Source of the DNA: Pseudomonadota bacterium | Lineage (GTDB): Bacteria > Pseudomonadota > Gammaproteobacteria > Steroidobacterales > Steroidobacteraceae | Reading direction: 5' to 3' | NCBI GenBank assembly: GCA_023391815.1 | Contig: JAEWAF010000097.1 | Location: forward strand, 1 to 64,000 | DNA length: 64,000 nucleotides | The notes under the pieces: generated by a model | The model's input: the letters and a program-made list of their open reading frames with translations, nothing else | Told to the model about the DNA's origin: nothing | The model's database searches: none | Program-made: the position numbers and the translations under genes | Part shown: positions 34,733 through 44,578 of the stretch, one piece after another | Numbering within the stretch: the stretch's first letter is position 1 | Layout of the letters: every line of letters starts with the position of its first letter

Positions 34733-36775
34733 ATGGGGTCGTCCATGTTTTCGGATGCGGCCAATCGTGGGTTATTGCCAGTGAGTCCGACGTTCGCGGA
34801 CCACGTGGGCGGCTTCCTGCGCGCGGTGTCCGAGCTGTTTCGAATGACCGCGCCGCTGGAGCGAGATCAGCTGGCACACCGGATCATGCTGCTGGTCATC
34901 GTGAGCGTGGGCACCTGGCTGCGTTTCTGGGGCTTGGGCAACGTCGGCCTGCATGGCGACGAAGAAACCATGGCGATGGCCACGATGGCGATCGTGCGCG
35001 AGGGCGCGCCGATCCTTCCCAGCGGAATGTTTTATCCGCGGGGCATGACCGAGCTGTATCTGATGGCAGGCTCGGTGAAGCTGTTCGGCGAATCCGAGTG
35101 GGCGTTCCGTTTTCCGTCGGCGGTGTGCGGCGTGTTGACCATCTGGTGGGCCTGGCTGGCCGGCCGTCGTTTCCTGCGTCCGTATTGGAATCTGGCGTTC
35201 GCAGCCGCGGTGGCGTTGCTGCCGGCGATGATCGTGTACTCGCAGACGGCTCGCATGTATATCTTTTTGCTCGCCGCTGTCGCGCTTTGCATGGTGTGCG
35301 TGTTCGCATGGGAGCGCAGCGGCCGGATCGGCTGGCTGATCTGCGGCGTGCTGGCCCTCGTGATCGGCATCGAGTTGCACGCGCTCGCGGTCACCTCCGT
35401 ATTGCTGTTCATGATGCCGGGCATCCTGCAGGGAGATTTCCGTAAGTTGGTCTATGGCGCGATCGCCGCGGCGATCGTTCTGGCCTCGTATCTGTTGATC
35501 AACAACTGGGTGGATTCGCACTATCCCGTGCCGCCGCCGGAATATGCGGCGGATCTCGGCGCGCCGATCTGGGATCGCAGTCGCGCGCCACAAGCGTTCG
35601 CGCTGACGTTCGAAGTTGCATTGTGGATCGCGGGTCTGGCGATCGCGTTCTTCGGTGTGCATCTGGCGCGCGTGATTCCACACCGGGTCGCGGCGATCGG
35701 CGTGGCCACGCTGTTGCTAGCGGGATTGCTGTTGCAGTTGAAACTCTACTACCACATAGCCGCGTTGCTGTTCATCGCGGCGGTGATCCTCGCGCGACGT
35801 TTCGGCGGGCCACGCGTCTGGCGCAGGCTCGGCATCTTCGCATTGGGCAGCGGCATGCTGGCCCTGATTCATTTCAGCCTGCTGGCGTCCACCCCGGGCT
35901 CACTGACGAAAATCATTGGCGCGCTGGTCGGGCAGCCCAGCGTCTGGCCATACGCTCGCATCCTGCAATTCTCCGAGTTCGGCGGTTTCCTGGCGCTGCT
36001 CGCGGTGGCGTGGGGTGGGTGGCGTTTGATGAAACGCCGCCGCTGCGCCGACTTCGTGCTGTTTGCCGTGCTCGCCGTGTGGATTCCCATGTTCACCATC
36101 GGTTTCTTCGTCTGGAACATGCCGCCGCGTTACACGGTGGCCTCGCTGTTGCCGATGTTGTTGTGCGCATTCGCCCTGGCGCAGAAGGGAACTGACTGGC
36201 TGCAAACAAAGTCGGCTGCGCGGAACATCGCTCCGCTCAAGGGCCGCCCGGGTCAGGTGGCCGCCGCGGTGCTGACGACCGCGCTGGTGGTGGACCCGGT
36301 CGAAGTGGTGGCGAGCGTCAATTCCGGATACGAATCGCATCCGGATCACAAAGGCGCGGCCGAGTTCATGAAATCCCAGAACATCGTCGCGGGCGACGTG
36401 ATTCTCGCCGAGGATGTTTTGCAGCAGACGTATTACCTGGGGCACGTCGATTACTGGCTGATGAGCCGGGATCACGCGCGCCGTTACGTCGAGCTGAAGA
36501 ACGGCCGGATTCAGGATTTCTATACGGGCGCGGGCGTGATCAGCAGCGCCGCGATGCTCGAAGAGCTACTGCGCAACGAGCGCGGTCATCGGATTTTCGT
36601 CATCGGCAGCGGCGAGAATCAGAGCGACCGGCGCAAGGGCATGCGAGGCGACATGGACCCAGTGTTGCACTCCAAGCAGTTCGAAGTGGTTTATGAAGGC
36701 CGGGATGGTCTGACGCAGGTTTGGCGCGCCACGGATGCGCCCCCTTCGCCAGTCGCATCGCCGCCGCGGGAGTAG
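34733..36775 (+). CDS. GT-C membrane glycosyltransferase (ArnT/PMT-like)
   Basis: A 680-aa polytopic protein with 10 to 12 transmembrane helices. After the first helix comes a periplasmic segment with NVGLHGDEETMAM, the acidic DE pair expected in lipid-phosphate-sugar-using GT-C enzymes. The C-terminal 200 residues are soluble. Such enzymes use polyprenyl-phosphate sugars; the GT2 at 14885-15946 would make that donor. The start is set 14 bases after the previous stop (34733; 34745 is an alternative with GGGG upstream); the frame extends to 34652 inside the previous gene. Confidence 0.82.
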   Translation: MGSSMFSDAANRGLLPVSPTFADHVGGFLRAVSELFRMTAPLERDQLAHRIMLLVIVSVGTWLRFWGLGNVGLHGDEETMAMATMAIVREGAPILPSGMFYPRGMTELYLMAGSVKLFGESEWAFRFPSAVCGVLTIWWAWLAGRRFLRPYWNLAFAAAVALLPAMIVYSQTARMYIFLLAAVALCMVCVFAWERSGRIGWLICGVLALVIGIELHALAVTSVLLFMMPGILQGDFRKLVYGAIAAAIVLASYLLINNWVDSHYPVPPPEYAADLGAPIWDRSRAPQAFALTFEVALWIAGLAIAFFGVHLARVIPHRVAAIGVATLLLAGLLLQLKLYYHIAALLFIAAVILARRFGGPRVWRRLGIFALGSGMLALIHFSLLASTPGSLTKIIGALVGQPSVWPYARILQFSEFGGFLALLAVAWGGWRLMKRRRCADFVLFAVLAVWIPMFTIGFFVWNMPPRYTVASLLPMLLCAFALAQKGTDWLQTKSAARNIAPLKGRPGQVAAAVLTTALVVDPVEVVASVNSGYESHPDHKGAAEFMKSQNIVAGDVILAEDVLQQTYYLGHVDYWLMSRDHARRYVELKNGRIQDFYTGAGVISSAAMLEELLRNERGHRIFVIGSGENQSDRRKGMRGDMDPVLHSKQFEVVYEGRDGLTQVWRATDAPPSPVASPPRE

Positions 36776-38240
36776 AGCCATCGCCGGGTTAGTCAGTCGG
36801 ACCGCGATCATTTCCATCACGCGGTTCATGAATCAGGGGCTGGTGGTCATCAGTCCCATCCTGCTGGTACGACTGCTGACGGTCGAGGAGTTCGGCCGTT
36901 ATCGCGAATTCCTGCTCTACGCCGGTCTGCTCACGACGATCTGCGCATTCGGCATCAACAACAGTCTGTTGTATTTCATTCCCTCGCGCCCGGACTGCGT
37001 GCGACAGATGGTGCGCCAGGCGACCGTGATGACGTTCGGCACCAGCGTGCTGGTCGTGGGCGGCACGCTGCTCGCCGACTACTTCTCGAACGGCGCGATT
37101 CTCGGCGGCCTGGAGCTGCCGGTCGCGCTGTACGTGCTGCTGTTCGTGAATCTGGATTTCTGGGAGTTCTACTGGCTGTCGCGGAAACAACCGGTGCCCG
37201 TGTTCGCCTACACGACCGGTCGTTTGATCGCGCGCATTCTCGTGGTGGTGACTGCGGCCTGGATCTGGCGCGACACCATGCCGATCGTCTGGTCGCTGAT
37301 CGGCCTCGAGGCCGTTCGCATCGCCGGCTCGTGGATTGCGTGGCGGCGTGTCGCTCGTGGTATCGATGGCGCGAATCGAACAGCCGAACAGTCGTGCTGG
37401 CGCGAGCAGTTCCACTATTGCTGGCCGGTCGGCGTGGCGCTGATTCTGGTGACGCTCAATAAGTCGCTGGGCAATCTGTTCGTGACCAAGACGCTCGGCG
37501 TCGTCGCGCTGGCGCACTATGCGATCGGTACTCACATTCAGCCGGTCATCGGCGTGCTGCGCAATTCGATCTCGGATGCGCTGTTGCCGGAACTGGCCGG
37601 GCTGAAGAACGCGAAAGGCGAAGCGGCGCTCGCGCTATGGCGCCGCTCGACGGTGGTCTCGATGATTCTGCTGACCGCGGCGGGCGTCGTGCTGTTCGAG
37701 TTCGCCCACACCTTCGTGGTGACGCTGTTCTCGCGCAGTTACGAGCCCGCAGTGGCGATCTTTCAGATCTATCTGCTGGTGCTGGTGCGCGAAGTGTTCG
37801 ATTTCGGCGTGGCGCTGCGTGCCGTCAACCGGACCGCTCCGATCGTCACCAGCAGCCTGTTCGCCATCGTTCTGAATCTGTTGCTGCTCGTGACCATCAT
37901 GCCGATCTGGGGCTTGCCGGCCGCGGCGCTGGCGTTCGTCATTTCGCGCTGGACCGAAGGTCTGGTGCTCGGTCGCAGCACCATGCGCGCCTATAACATC
38001 GGTTTGGGAGAGCTCGCGCGATGGGCCGACCTGGGCAAGATCGCCGTCGCCGCGGCGCTGGCCTCGGCAGTTTTCATCGGCTCTTTCTGGGTCGACTATT
38101 TCGGCCTGGCCGGCGTCGTGCTCGGTTCGGCGGTGTTCATGGCCTTGTTCCTGATTCTGCTGGTGGCCTTCCGCGTGCCCGAGATCTCGGCCATGGCGGG
38201 CCGCCTGCGTAAAACAGAAACGGTCGCCGCCAAGCCCTGA
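36735..38240 (+). CDS. Wzx-type polysaccharide flippase
   Basis: A 501-aa inner-membrane protein of the MATE/MVF-like PST family with 12 to 14 predicted helices. The first helix (SRTAIISITRFMNQGLVVISPILLVRLLTVEEFG) shows the typical LLxxEEFG-like turn. It would flip the lipid-linked repeat unit to the periplasm for Wzy. No start codon lies between the previous stop and the first helix, so the ATG at 36735, which overlaps the previous gene by 41 bases, is kept; the true start could be a rare codon near 36780. Confidence 0.85.
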   Translation: MRPLRQSHRRRGSRAIAGLVSRTAIISITRFMNQGLVVISPILLVRLLTVEEFGRYREFLLYAGLLTTICAFGINNSLLYFIPSRPDCVRQMVRQATVMTFGTSVLVVGGTLLADYFSNGAILGGLELPVALYVLLFVNLDFWEFYWLSRKQPVPVFAYTTGRLIARILVVVTAAWIWRDTMPIVWSLIGLEAVRIAGSWIAWRRVARGIDGANRTAEQSCWREQFHYCWPVGVALILVTLNKSLGNLFVTKTLGVVALAHYAIGTHIQPVIGVLRNSISDALLPELAGLKNAKGEAALALWRRSTVVSMILLTAAGVVLFEFAHTFVVTLFSRSYEPAVAIFQIYLLVLVREVFDFGVALRAVNRTAPIVTSSLFAIVLNLLLLVTIMPIWGLPAAALAFVISRWTEGLVLGRSTMRAYNIGLGELARWADLGKIAVAAALASAVFIGSFWVDYFGLAGVVLGSAVFMALFLILLVAFRVPEISAMAGRLRKTETVAAKP

Positions 38241-38355
38241 CCCGCAACCCGCGTCGAGTGTAAGTCCTAAAGCTCGCGTTGCAATTGTTACAACAAAAGC
38301 ACGGTGCGACGTCGTCCGATGCTCGCAACGATGCGCCCGCGCGCGCGACCTTCGC

Positions 38356-38371
38356 TGGTATGCAACTTGCT
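38356..38371 (+). promoter_or_regulatory. Sigma-54 (-24/-12) promoter P4, polymerase operon
   Basis: TGGTATGCAACTTGCT has GG at 38357-38358 and GC at 38369-38370, and is nearly identical to P3. The predicted start near 38382 leaves a ~76-base leader before the polymerase gene. A short dyad TTGT-T-ACAA (38285-38293) is centred about 93 bases upstream of that start. The gap 38241-38457 holds nothing else I can name. Confidence 0.75.
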
Positions 38372-38457
38372 GTACTGACTTCGACAGCGGTTTCCACCGA
38401 GGCGGACGTGTACGTGCAATTGTGCCTGGGCATTGACGGCGAGCGAGGGCGGGCCTG

Positions 38458-39765
38458 ATGCGTTACGTGTTGGCTACGCTCACCTTGTTTCTCACTCTGA
38501 GCAGCGTGTTCAGTTGGGATCCGGGACCCGCGCCGGGCGTCAAGATCAAGAACTTCCTGCTGTATCTGCTGCTGATGGGGCTGGTGCTCAGCTACGCCAA
38601 CGGGCGCAAGTTCAAGATCCAGCTGCCGGAGATGAATGTCGCGTTCATCGTGCTGATCTCCTATTCCATCCTCACCTATCTCGCCATCGTTCTGTTCATC
38701 GATTATCCGCGCTACGACATGCTCACCAGCGCCTTCGATCTGAAGAATCGCGGCGTCGACTACATGATGTTCTTCCTGGCGTTCTTCTATGGCGTGCGCT
38801 CGGAGAAAGACGCGACGTTCGTCTTGAAGTGTCTGCTGCTGTCCTGGGTTGTGTCGCACGCGGTCGCGGTGCTGGACGCTTTCGGTTACGTACACATCGG
38901 CGACATCGAGCGTCGTAGCGACGGTCGCGTGCAAGGCGCGGTCGGCGAGTCCAATCAATATGGCGCTTTCGTGGCGCTCACCTTGCCCGCCGCCGTCGCG
39001 ATGGCCGTGGCCGAGAAGGGCTGGCGTCGCTGGCTCTGGATCGCGGCTTCGGCGCTCACTGCCGGCACGCTATTGATGACGGTATCGCGTGGCGCCTTCG
39101 TCGCGACCTTCGTCGCGACCCTCGCCGGCGCCTATCTGTTCCGTCGCTACCTGTCGCTGGGAAAGATCGTCACCTGGGGCATGATGGCCGCCGGCGCCAT
39201 GCTGGTCATCCTGCTGCTCGTCAGCCTGAGTTTCGGCGATCTGCTCTATGAGCGCGTCGTGGCCGGCTTCAGCGGCAAAGACATGAGCGGAACTTCCTCG
39301 GGCCGCACCGAAATCTGGTGGGCCGCGATCGAGATGATGTTCCAGCATCCGCAGACGCTGCTGACCGGCTTCGGCTGGAACGCCTACTGGATCATGCCGT
39401 TCCGCTATTCGCCGCATAACTATTATCTGGCGCAATGGTTCAACCTGGGATTGCCGGGCCTGATCTGCAGCGTGCTGCTGCTGGCGATCCCGGTGCGGAC
39501 GGCGATGCGCTCGTTCGCGGTCGCGCCGAATCGGTTGCGGATTCCGCTGGCCGGCTTCGTGGTGTCGACGATTGCATACGCGGTGTCGACGTTCTTCGTG
39601 GATCTTTATGTGCCCTGGATCTATTTCTGGGCATACACCGGCGTGACCATGCGTCTGGCGATGATCGGCCGGGAAGCGGCGCCGGAACCGGTGCCTCTGA
39701 AGCAGGCGGCGCTGGTGCCGCGACGAGGGGACGCGTACGGCTGGATCGGCGCCGTCCGTCATTGA
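38458..39765 (+). CDS. Wzy/O-antigen-ligase family EPS polymerase
   Basis: A 435-aa protein with about 11 transmembrane helices, starting MRYVLATLTLFLTLSSVF. The large periplasmic loop and the motif GRTEIWWAAIEMM lie in the O-antigen ligase/polymerase domain, followed by GFGWNAYW and SPHNYYLAQWFNLGLPG, where the conserved HNxxL-type motif occurs. As the only such protein in the locus it is the likely Wzy polymerase. The ATG at 38458 follows GAGGGCGGG. It is followed by a cluster of glycosyltransferases in the same orientation. Confidence 0.87.
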   Translation: MRYVLATLTLFLTLSSVFSWDPGPAPGVKIKNFLLYLLLMGLVLSYANGRKFKIQLPEMNVAFIVLISYSILTYLAIVLFIDYPRYDMLTSAFDLKNRGVDYMMFFLAFFYGVRSEKDATFVLKCLLLSWVVSHAVAVLDAFGYVHIGDIERRSDGRVQGAVGESNQYGAFVALTLPAAVAMAVAEKGWRRWLWIAASALTAGTLLMTVSRGAFVATFVATLAGAYLFRRYLSLGKIVTWGMMAAGAMLVILLLVSLSFGDLLYERVVAGFSGKDMSGTSSGRTEIWWAAIEMMFQHPQTLLTGFGWNAYWIMPFRYSPHNYYLAQWFNLGLPGLICSVLLLAIPVRTAMRSFAVAPNRLRIPLAGFVVSTIAYAVSTFFVDLYVPWIYFWAYTGVTMRLAMIGREAAPEPVPLKQAALVPRRGDAYGWIGAVRH

Positions 39766-39783
39766 TTGGATCTGGAACCACCG

Positions 39784-40920
39784 ATGAAGATTTGCATTGT
39801 CGGCCTCGAAGATTATCCGCAGCTGGCGCAACTGAAGACCGCGAAATATGTAGGAGGCGAGTCGGTACAACACGTGTTGCTCGCACGCGCATGGCGCGAT
39901 CTCGGTCACGAAGTGTCGATGATCGTGCAGGATCACGGCCAGGGGCGCGTCACCGTCGTCGACGGGATTCGCGCAGTTGCGCCTTATGCGCGCGATGAAG
40001 GCATTCCAGTATTGCGCTTCGCGCATCCACGGCTGACCGGGATGATCGGCGCGCTGCGCGAGATCGATGCCGACATCTATTATCAATCGCCGGCCGGCGC
40101 GGCCACCGGCATCACCGCGTGGTTCTGCCGCCGGCACGGTAAACGTTTCATTTCGCGCATCGCCTCGGACCTGGCGTGCATTCCCGGCAAGCAGCTGATC
40201 CGGTATTGGCGCGATCGCAAGATCTACGAGTACGGCTTGCGCAATGCCGACCTGATCGTCGCGCAAAGCGAGCAGCAGCGCACTTTGTTACGACAGAATT
40301 ACGGGCTGCAAAGCGAAGTGCTCGACATGGCCGTGGAAATGCCGAGCGGACCGCAGCCCGCCAAGGACATCGACGTGCTGTGGGTGTCGAATCTCCGGCC
40401 CGTGAAACGTCCCGAGATCGTGCTGGAGCTGGCGCGCCGCCTGCCGAATGTGAAATTCACGCTCGCGGGCGGCGCGCTGCCGGGCACGGAAGATTATTTC
40501 CGCTCGGTGACCGAGCAGGCGAAGTCGATCCCGAACCTCAGCTGTCCGGGCGCGGTGCCCTACAGCGAGGTCGGAACGATGTTCAGCCGCGCGAAGATCT
40601 TCCTGAACACCTCTGAGATCGAAGGCTTCCCGAACACCTTCCTGCAGGCATGGGTGCGTGGAGTGCCGGTGGTCGCGTTCTTCGATCCCGATTCGCTGAT
40701 CAAACAGCGTCAGCTCGGTCACACCGCGACGGATCTGGAGGACATGATCCGCGCGATCATCCGTTTGCTCGCCGATCACGACGAGCGCGATCGTATCGGC
40801 GAGCGTGCGCGTTCGTATGCCATCGCGCAGTTCGGGCCGACGCATATCGCGACTCGCTACCTGGAAATGTTGGCCACGCGGGATGCGTCACAGGTCCTGC
40901 GCAACGGCACCAGCGGTTGA
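39784..40920 (+). CDS. GT4 glycosyltransferase
   Basis: A 378-aa GT-B transferase. The N terminus MKICIVGLEDYPQLAQL is followed by GGESVQHVLLARAWRDLGHEV, the acceptor-domain helix. The donor side has VSNLRPVKRPEIVLEL, FTLAGGALPG and SEIEGFPNTFLQAWVRGVPVV (E-x7-like acid pair). The ATG at 39784 is chosen; an in-frame TTG at 39766 is possible. It starts 18 bases after the polymerase stop. The sugar donor is unknown. Confidence 0.88.
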   Translation: MKICIVGLEDYPQLAQLKTAKYVGGESVQHVLLARAWRDLGHEVSMIVQDHGQGRVTVVDGIRAVAPYARDEGIPVLRFAHPRLTGMIGALREIDADIYYQSPAGAATGITAWFCRRHGKRFISRIASDLACIPGKQLIRYWRDRKIYEYGLRNADLIVAQSEQQRTLLRQNYGLQSEVLDMAVEMPSGPQPAKDIDVLWVSNLRPVKRPEIVLELARRLPNVKFTLAGGALPGTEDYFRSVTEQAKSIPNLSCPGAVPYSEVGTMFSRAKIFLNTSEIEGFPNTFLQAWVRGVPVVAFFDPDSLIKQRQLGHTATDLEDMIRAIIRLLADHDERDRIGERARSYAIAQFGPTHIATRYLEMLATRDASQVLRNGTSG

Positions 40921-40922
40921 AC

Positions 40923-42104
40923 ATGGCGAGCGTGGAAGCGAAGCTTCGTCCCGAACTCGCCTCGCCTCGCCCGGTCGAGGACGACGCAATGGATGTTCTC
41001 TTCGTATTGAACAATCTGGGCGTCGGCGGGTCCGAGAACAAAATCGTGCGGTTGGCCAACGCGCTCAGCGCGCGTGGCATGCGCGTCGGCCTGGCGTACT
41101 TGAACGAGCCCGCGACGCTGCTGAAGAACATCGACAGCAGCGTGGCGACGTTCTTCCTGTCGCGACAGGGACGATTCTCGCTCAAAGCCCACGCGGCATT
41201 GAGGCAGCTCATCGAGCAGCAACGCCCGCGCAATGTCGTCTCCGTAAATCTCTACCCCGCGCTATATGTCGTGACCGCGACGCGCTGGATACGTCACCGC
41301 GCGCGAACGATCGGGTTGATGAACACGACCGAGATGCGCATCAAGTGGCGACGCACTTTCTATACCCATGTGCTTCGCTATCTCGACTGGACCGTATACG
41401 GCTGCGAGTTGCAGCGAAATGCCTGGCTGCCCGCCAGCAGCCCGATGCGTCCGCGCTCCAGCGTGATCTATAACGGCGTCGATCTGAATAGATTTTCCAG
41501 CGCGCGAGCCGGCGCGGCCGCCCAAAGAGCTCAGTATGGTATCGGCGAGCGTGCGTTCGTCGTTGGCACTGTCGGTCGGCTCGTGGCTGAGAAAAATCAG
41601 CTGCCGCTGGTCGACGTTGTTGCGGATCTGCGGGCATCCGGTGCCGACGTGCACTTGATGCTGGTCGGCGATGGGCCGTTGCGATCTACGCTGGAACGGC
41701 GAGCGGCCGAGCGTGGCATCTCCTCGGCCGTGACGTTTACGGGCGCGTTGTCAGATGTCCGCCCCGCGTTGAAAGCGTTCGACGTGTTCGTACTGCCGTC
41801 GTTGTCCGAGACTTTCTCCAACGCAGCGCTTGAAGCCATGGCGATGCAACTGCCCGTCATCCTGACGCGCACTGGCGGCGCATCGGAAATGATTGAGCAC
41901 GGACGGGAAGGTTATATCGTCGACGTGGCCGAACTGCCACGGCAGCTACCGGCGCTACTCAATCAACTGCGGCTGGACAACATGCTACGCACTCGAATGG
42001 CGGCGGCTGCATCGATGCGAGCGCAGCGTGAATTTTCCTGGGAAGGCATGCTGGCAGCCTATGAAAGCATGTTCGGCCCGCGCGAGGCGACCGGACATGC
42101 GTGA
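40923..42104 (+). CDS. GT4 glycosyltransferase
   Basis: A 393-aa GT-B transferase. VLFVLNNLGVGGSENKIVRLANAL is the standard GT4 N-terminal motif (G-G-S/A-E). The C-terminal half has VGTVGRLVAEKNQLPLV, LMLVGDGPLRSTLE and LPSLSETFSNAALEAMA, with the donor-binding acids. The start at 40923, two bases after the preceding stop, fits the family; the frame is open upstream to 40650 inside the previous gene. It overlaps the next gene by 8 bases. Confidence 0.9.
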   Translation: MASVEAKLRPELASPRPVEDDAMDVLFVLNNLGVGGSENKIVRLANALSARGMRVGLAYLNEPATLLKNIDSSVATFFLSRQGRFSLKAHAALRQLIEQQRPRNVVSVNLYPALYVVTATRWIRHRARTIGLMNTTEMRIKWRRTFYTHVLRYLDWTVYGCELQRNAWLPASSPMRPRSSVIYNGVDLNRFSSARAGAAAQRAQYGIGERAFVVGTVGRLVAEKNQLPLVDVVADLRASGADVHLMLVGDGPLRSTLERRAAERGISSAVTFTGALSDVRPALKAFDVFVLPSLSETFSNAALEAMAMQLPVILTRTGGASEMIEHGREGYIVDVAELPRQLPALLNQLRLDNMLRTRMAAAASMRAQREFSWEGMLAAYESMFGPREATGHA

Positions 42105-43188
42105 GCCCTCCAGCGTGGTGATGCTCGGGCCGGGATTGAATGTTCGCGGCGGGGTCTCGGGCGTGGAGAAGTTGCTGCTGGACGCCCTGCCCGAGGAAGT
42201 GCACGCCACTCACATCGCCACCATGGTCGAAGGCGGCAAGTGGACCAAGGCGGTCACGTTCGCGCAGTCGCTGGCCAGGCTGACGATGGAGCTGCGCCAG
42301 CATCCCGACGTCGTCCATATCCATTTCGCCAGCGGTGCCAGCAACATCCGCAAGATCATCCTGGCGCGGGTCGCGCTTGCACGTGGCGCCAGCGTCATCA
42401 TGCACGCGCACGGCGGTGGTTATAAGAAACATTGGGAGCGCATGTCGCCGGCGGCGCGCTCCATCACGCTGAACACGTTACAGCGCGTGCAGCGCCTGGT
42501 CGTGCTGGGCGAGGGTTGGAAGACCTTTTTCGAATCCATCGGCGTGCCGAGGCACCGCATCGTCGTCATGCCGAATCCAGTGTTGCTGCCCGAGTCGGTG
42601 CCAGAGCGTTCTCTGGGCGGCAAGGTCCGCTTCGTTTATTTCGGGATGATTACCCAACGCAAGGGTGTCTTCGATCTGCTGGAAGCCATCGCGAAACTCT
42701 CGCCCGAGTGTCGTGCACGGGTCGAGTTCGTGCTCGCCGGAAACGGCGACGTGCCTCAGTTGCGGGAGCGTGCGAGCGCGCTCAACGTGCAGGACGTGGT
42801 CGAGATTCGCGAGTGGGTCGATCCGGCCGAACGCGACCGGCTGCTGGCCTCGGCACATGCGTTCGTACTGCCGTCGCATACCGAGGGCTTGCCGATGTCC
42901 TTGCTCGAGGCGATGGCTTGGGGATTGCCGCCCATCTGCACGCCGGTCGGCAGCATTCCGGAATATGTGATCGACAACGCGAATGGCTTGTTGATCGCGC
43001 CCGGCGATGTTTCTCAGTTGGCCGCGGCCATCGAGAGGCTGGTCTCGCAGGAATCGGTTCGCGTCCACATGGGGCGGCTGGCTCGCGCGACGGTGGAACC
43101 GTTGTGCGTCAAACGGTATTCGGATCGCATGTGCGCCGTGTATCGCTCCGTGGCCAATGGTCATGGCCGGCGCGCACCGGCACGCTAG
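42097..43188 (+). CDS. GT4 glycosyltransferase
   Basis: A 363-aa GT-B transferase. VVMLGPGLNVRGGVSGVEKLLL is the acceptor-domain start. VYFGMITQRKGVFDLLEAIAKL, LAGNGDVPQL and LPSHTEGLPMSLLEAMAWGLPP provide the donor-binding region with the E-x7-E pair. The ATG at 42097 overlaps the previous stop by 8 bases. Its HAHGG motif near the middle is typical of transferases acting on lipid-linked oligosaccharides. Confidence 0.9.
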   Translation: MREPSSVVMLGPGLNVRGGVSGVEKLLLDALPEEVHATHIATMVEGGKWTKAVTFAQSLARLTMELRQHPDVVHIHFASGASNIRKIILARVALARGASVIMHAHGGGYKKHWERMSPAARSITLNTLQRVQRLVVLGEGWKTFFESIGVPRHRIVVMPNPVLLPESVPERSLGGKVRFVYFGMITQRKGVFDLLEAIAKLSPECRARVEFVLAGNGDVPQLRERASALNVQDVVEIREWVDPAERDRLLASAHAFVLPSHTEGLPMSLLEAMAWGLPPICTPVGSIPEYVIDNANGLLIAPGDVSQLAAAIERLVSQESVRVHMGRLARATVEPLCVKRYSDRMCAVYRSVANGHGRRAPAR

Positions 43189-43209
43189 AAAAAGTCACCT
43201 GGATCGGGC

Positions 43210-44568
43210 ATGCAAGCGCTGGTAAAGAAACTCAAACAGCTTCAGGTCGGCGACACCGCTGTACGTCGCAATCCGCTGTTCTACGCCGACGCGCAGCGAG
43301 AGCTGGAGCGCCTGGAGCGCGCCAGTTTCGACGAGCGCCGCAACTGGACGCGCGATCGATTGAGTGAAGTGCTCTGGCCCGCGAGCCGCTGCGGTTACGG
43401 GATGGTGGTTCGCGGCGGTCGCGACATCGCGAGCTGGCCGTTGCTGACCAAGTCGCAAGTGCGTGGCGCGCCCCAGGTGTTCGCCGTCGGCTCGCAATTG
43501 TTCACGATCAAGGCGAACACGGGTGGTACGTCGGGCGCGCCACTGGACATCGTTCGTTCGCTGCGTTCCGTGGTGTTCGAGCAGGTTTGTATCGATCGGA
43601 TGATGCAGAAGGTCGGCGTCGACGCACGCACGGCGAAGTGCACGGTCCTGCGCACCGAAAGCATCAAGGACCCCAATGACTTCGATCCGCCGTACTGGAT
43701 CCACGCCGGCGGCGGCAATCGGCTGGTGCTGTCATCCACCCATTTGAACGCCGCCACGATCGAGCATTACGCGCGCGCTATCGACGATTTCGCGCCCGAA
43801 TGTTTGCTCGGCTATCCCACGTCGCTCGAAGAGCTCTGCCTGTTGTTGAAGCGGGCGAAGCGCCGGCTGCACATCCCCGCGGTGTTGTGTTCATCCGAAG
43901 TACTGCATTCTCGGGTTTGGCAAGCGGCCAGGGAGACCCTCAACTGTCGCTTACTGGATTACTACGGCCAGGCCGAGCGCGTCGCCTTCGCTTATGCCAC
44001 CGCGCCGGGCGAGTATCGATTCCTGCCTGGCTACTCGCATGTGGAATTCGAGCCGGCCGGCACGGAAGGGCAGCACAAGCTCTACGAGATCGTCGGCACG
44101 CCGCTGTGGAATCGCTCGATGGCGCTGATTCGTTATCGCACCGGCGACTTGATTCGTTTGCCCGCCACTTGGGGCGAGCGCGAGCTCGAAGAGCTGGCGC
44201 TCGGTTTGCGAACGTTCTCCGGCGTATTGGGCCGTGACAGCGACATCCTCGTGACGCCCGACGGCGTCAAGGTCACCGGCATCAGCCATTTCCAGCGCGA
44301 CGTTGCGAACATCGTCCGGATCCAGGTGATTCAGGAGAGCGCCAGCAAAGTCGTAATTCTGGTATTGCCCATGGACGGATACTCCGAGCGGGATCGCGAG
44401 CATCTGATGCACAACGCTCGCGAGAAGCTGCCAAGGAACATGCACGTCGAAATTCGCAGCGTGAGCGCGCTGGAGCGCACGGCCCGCGGCAAGACGCCTT
44501 TCGTCATTCATCGACCGGCGGTGAAGGAGCTGCTGAACGCCACGCGTGCTCACGGAAACATTGCGTGA
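43210..44568 (+). CDS. PaaK/CapK-like adenylate-forming ligase
   Basis: A 452-aa AMP-binding-fold protein of the phenylacetate-CoA ligase/CapK branch. The phosphate-binding loop reads ANTGGTSGAPLD, the central motif is DYYGQAER, and YRTGDLIRLP is the conserved hinge Asp region. C-terminal Lys in ARGKTPFVIHRP is in the catalytic-Lys region. In capsule and EPS loci such proteins are thought to activate an acyl group for attachment to the polymer. It starts 21 bases after the glycosyltransferase and 10 bases before the next gene, so it is part of the operon. Confidence 0.85.
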   Translation: MQALVKKLKQLQVGDTAVRRNPLFYADAQRELERLERASFDERRNWTRDRLSEVLWPASRCGYGMVVRGGRDIASWPLLTKSQVRGAPQVFAVGSQLFTIKANTGGTSGAPLDIVRSLRSVVFEQVCIDRMMQKVGVDARTAKCTVLRTESIKDPNDFDPPYWIHAGGGNRLVLSSTHLNAATIEHYARAIDDFAPECLLGYPTSLEELCLLLKRAKRRLHIPAVLCSSEVLHSRVWQAARETLNCRLLDYYGQAERVAFAYATAPGEYRFLPGYSHVEFEPAGTEGQHKLYEIVGTPLWNRSMALIRYRTGDLIRLPATWGERELEELALGLRTFSGVLGRDSDILVTPDGVKVTGISHFQRDVANIVRIQVIQESASKVVILVLPMDGYSERDREHLMHNAREKLPRNMHVEIRSVSALERTARGKTPFVIHRPAVKELLNATRAHGNIA

Positions 44569-44578
44569 GGCACGAGCG

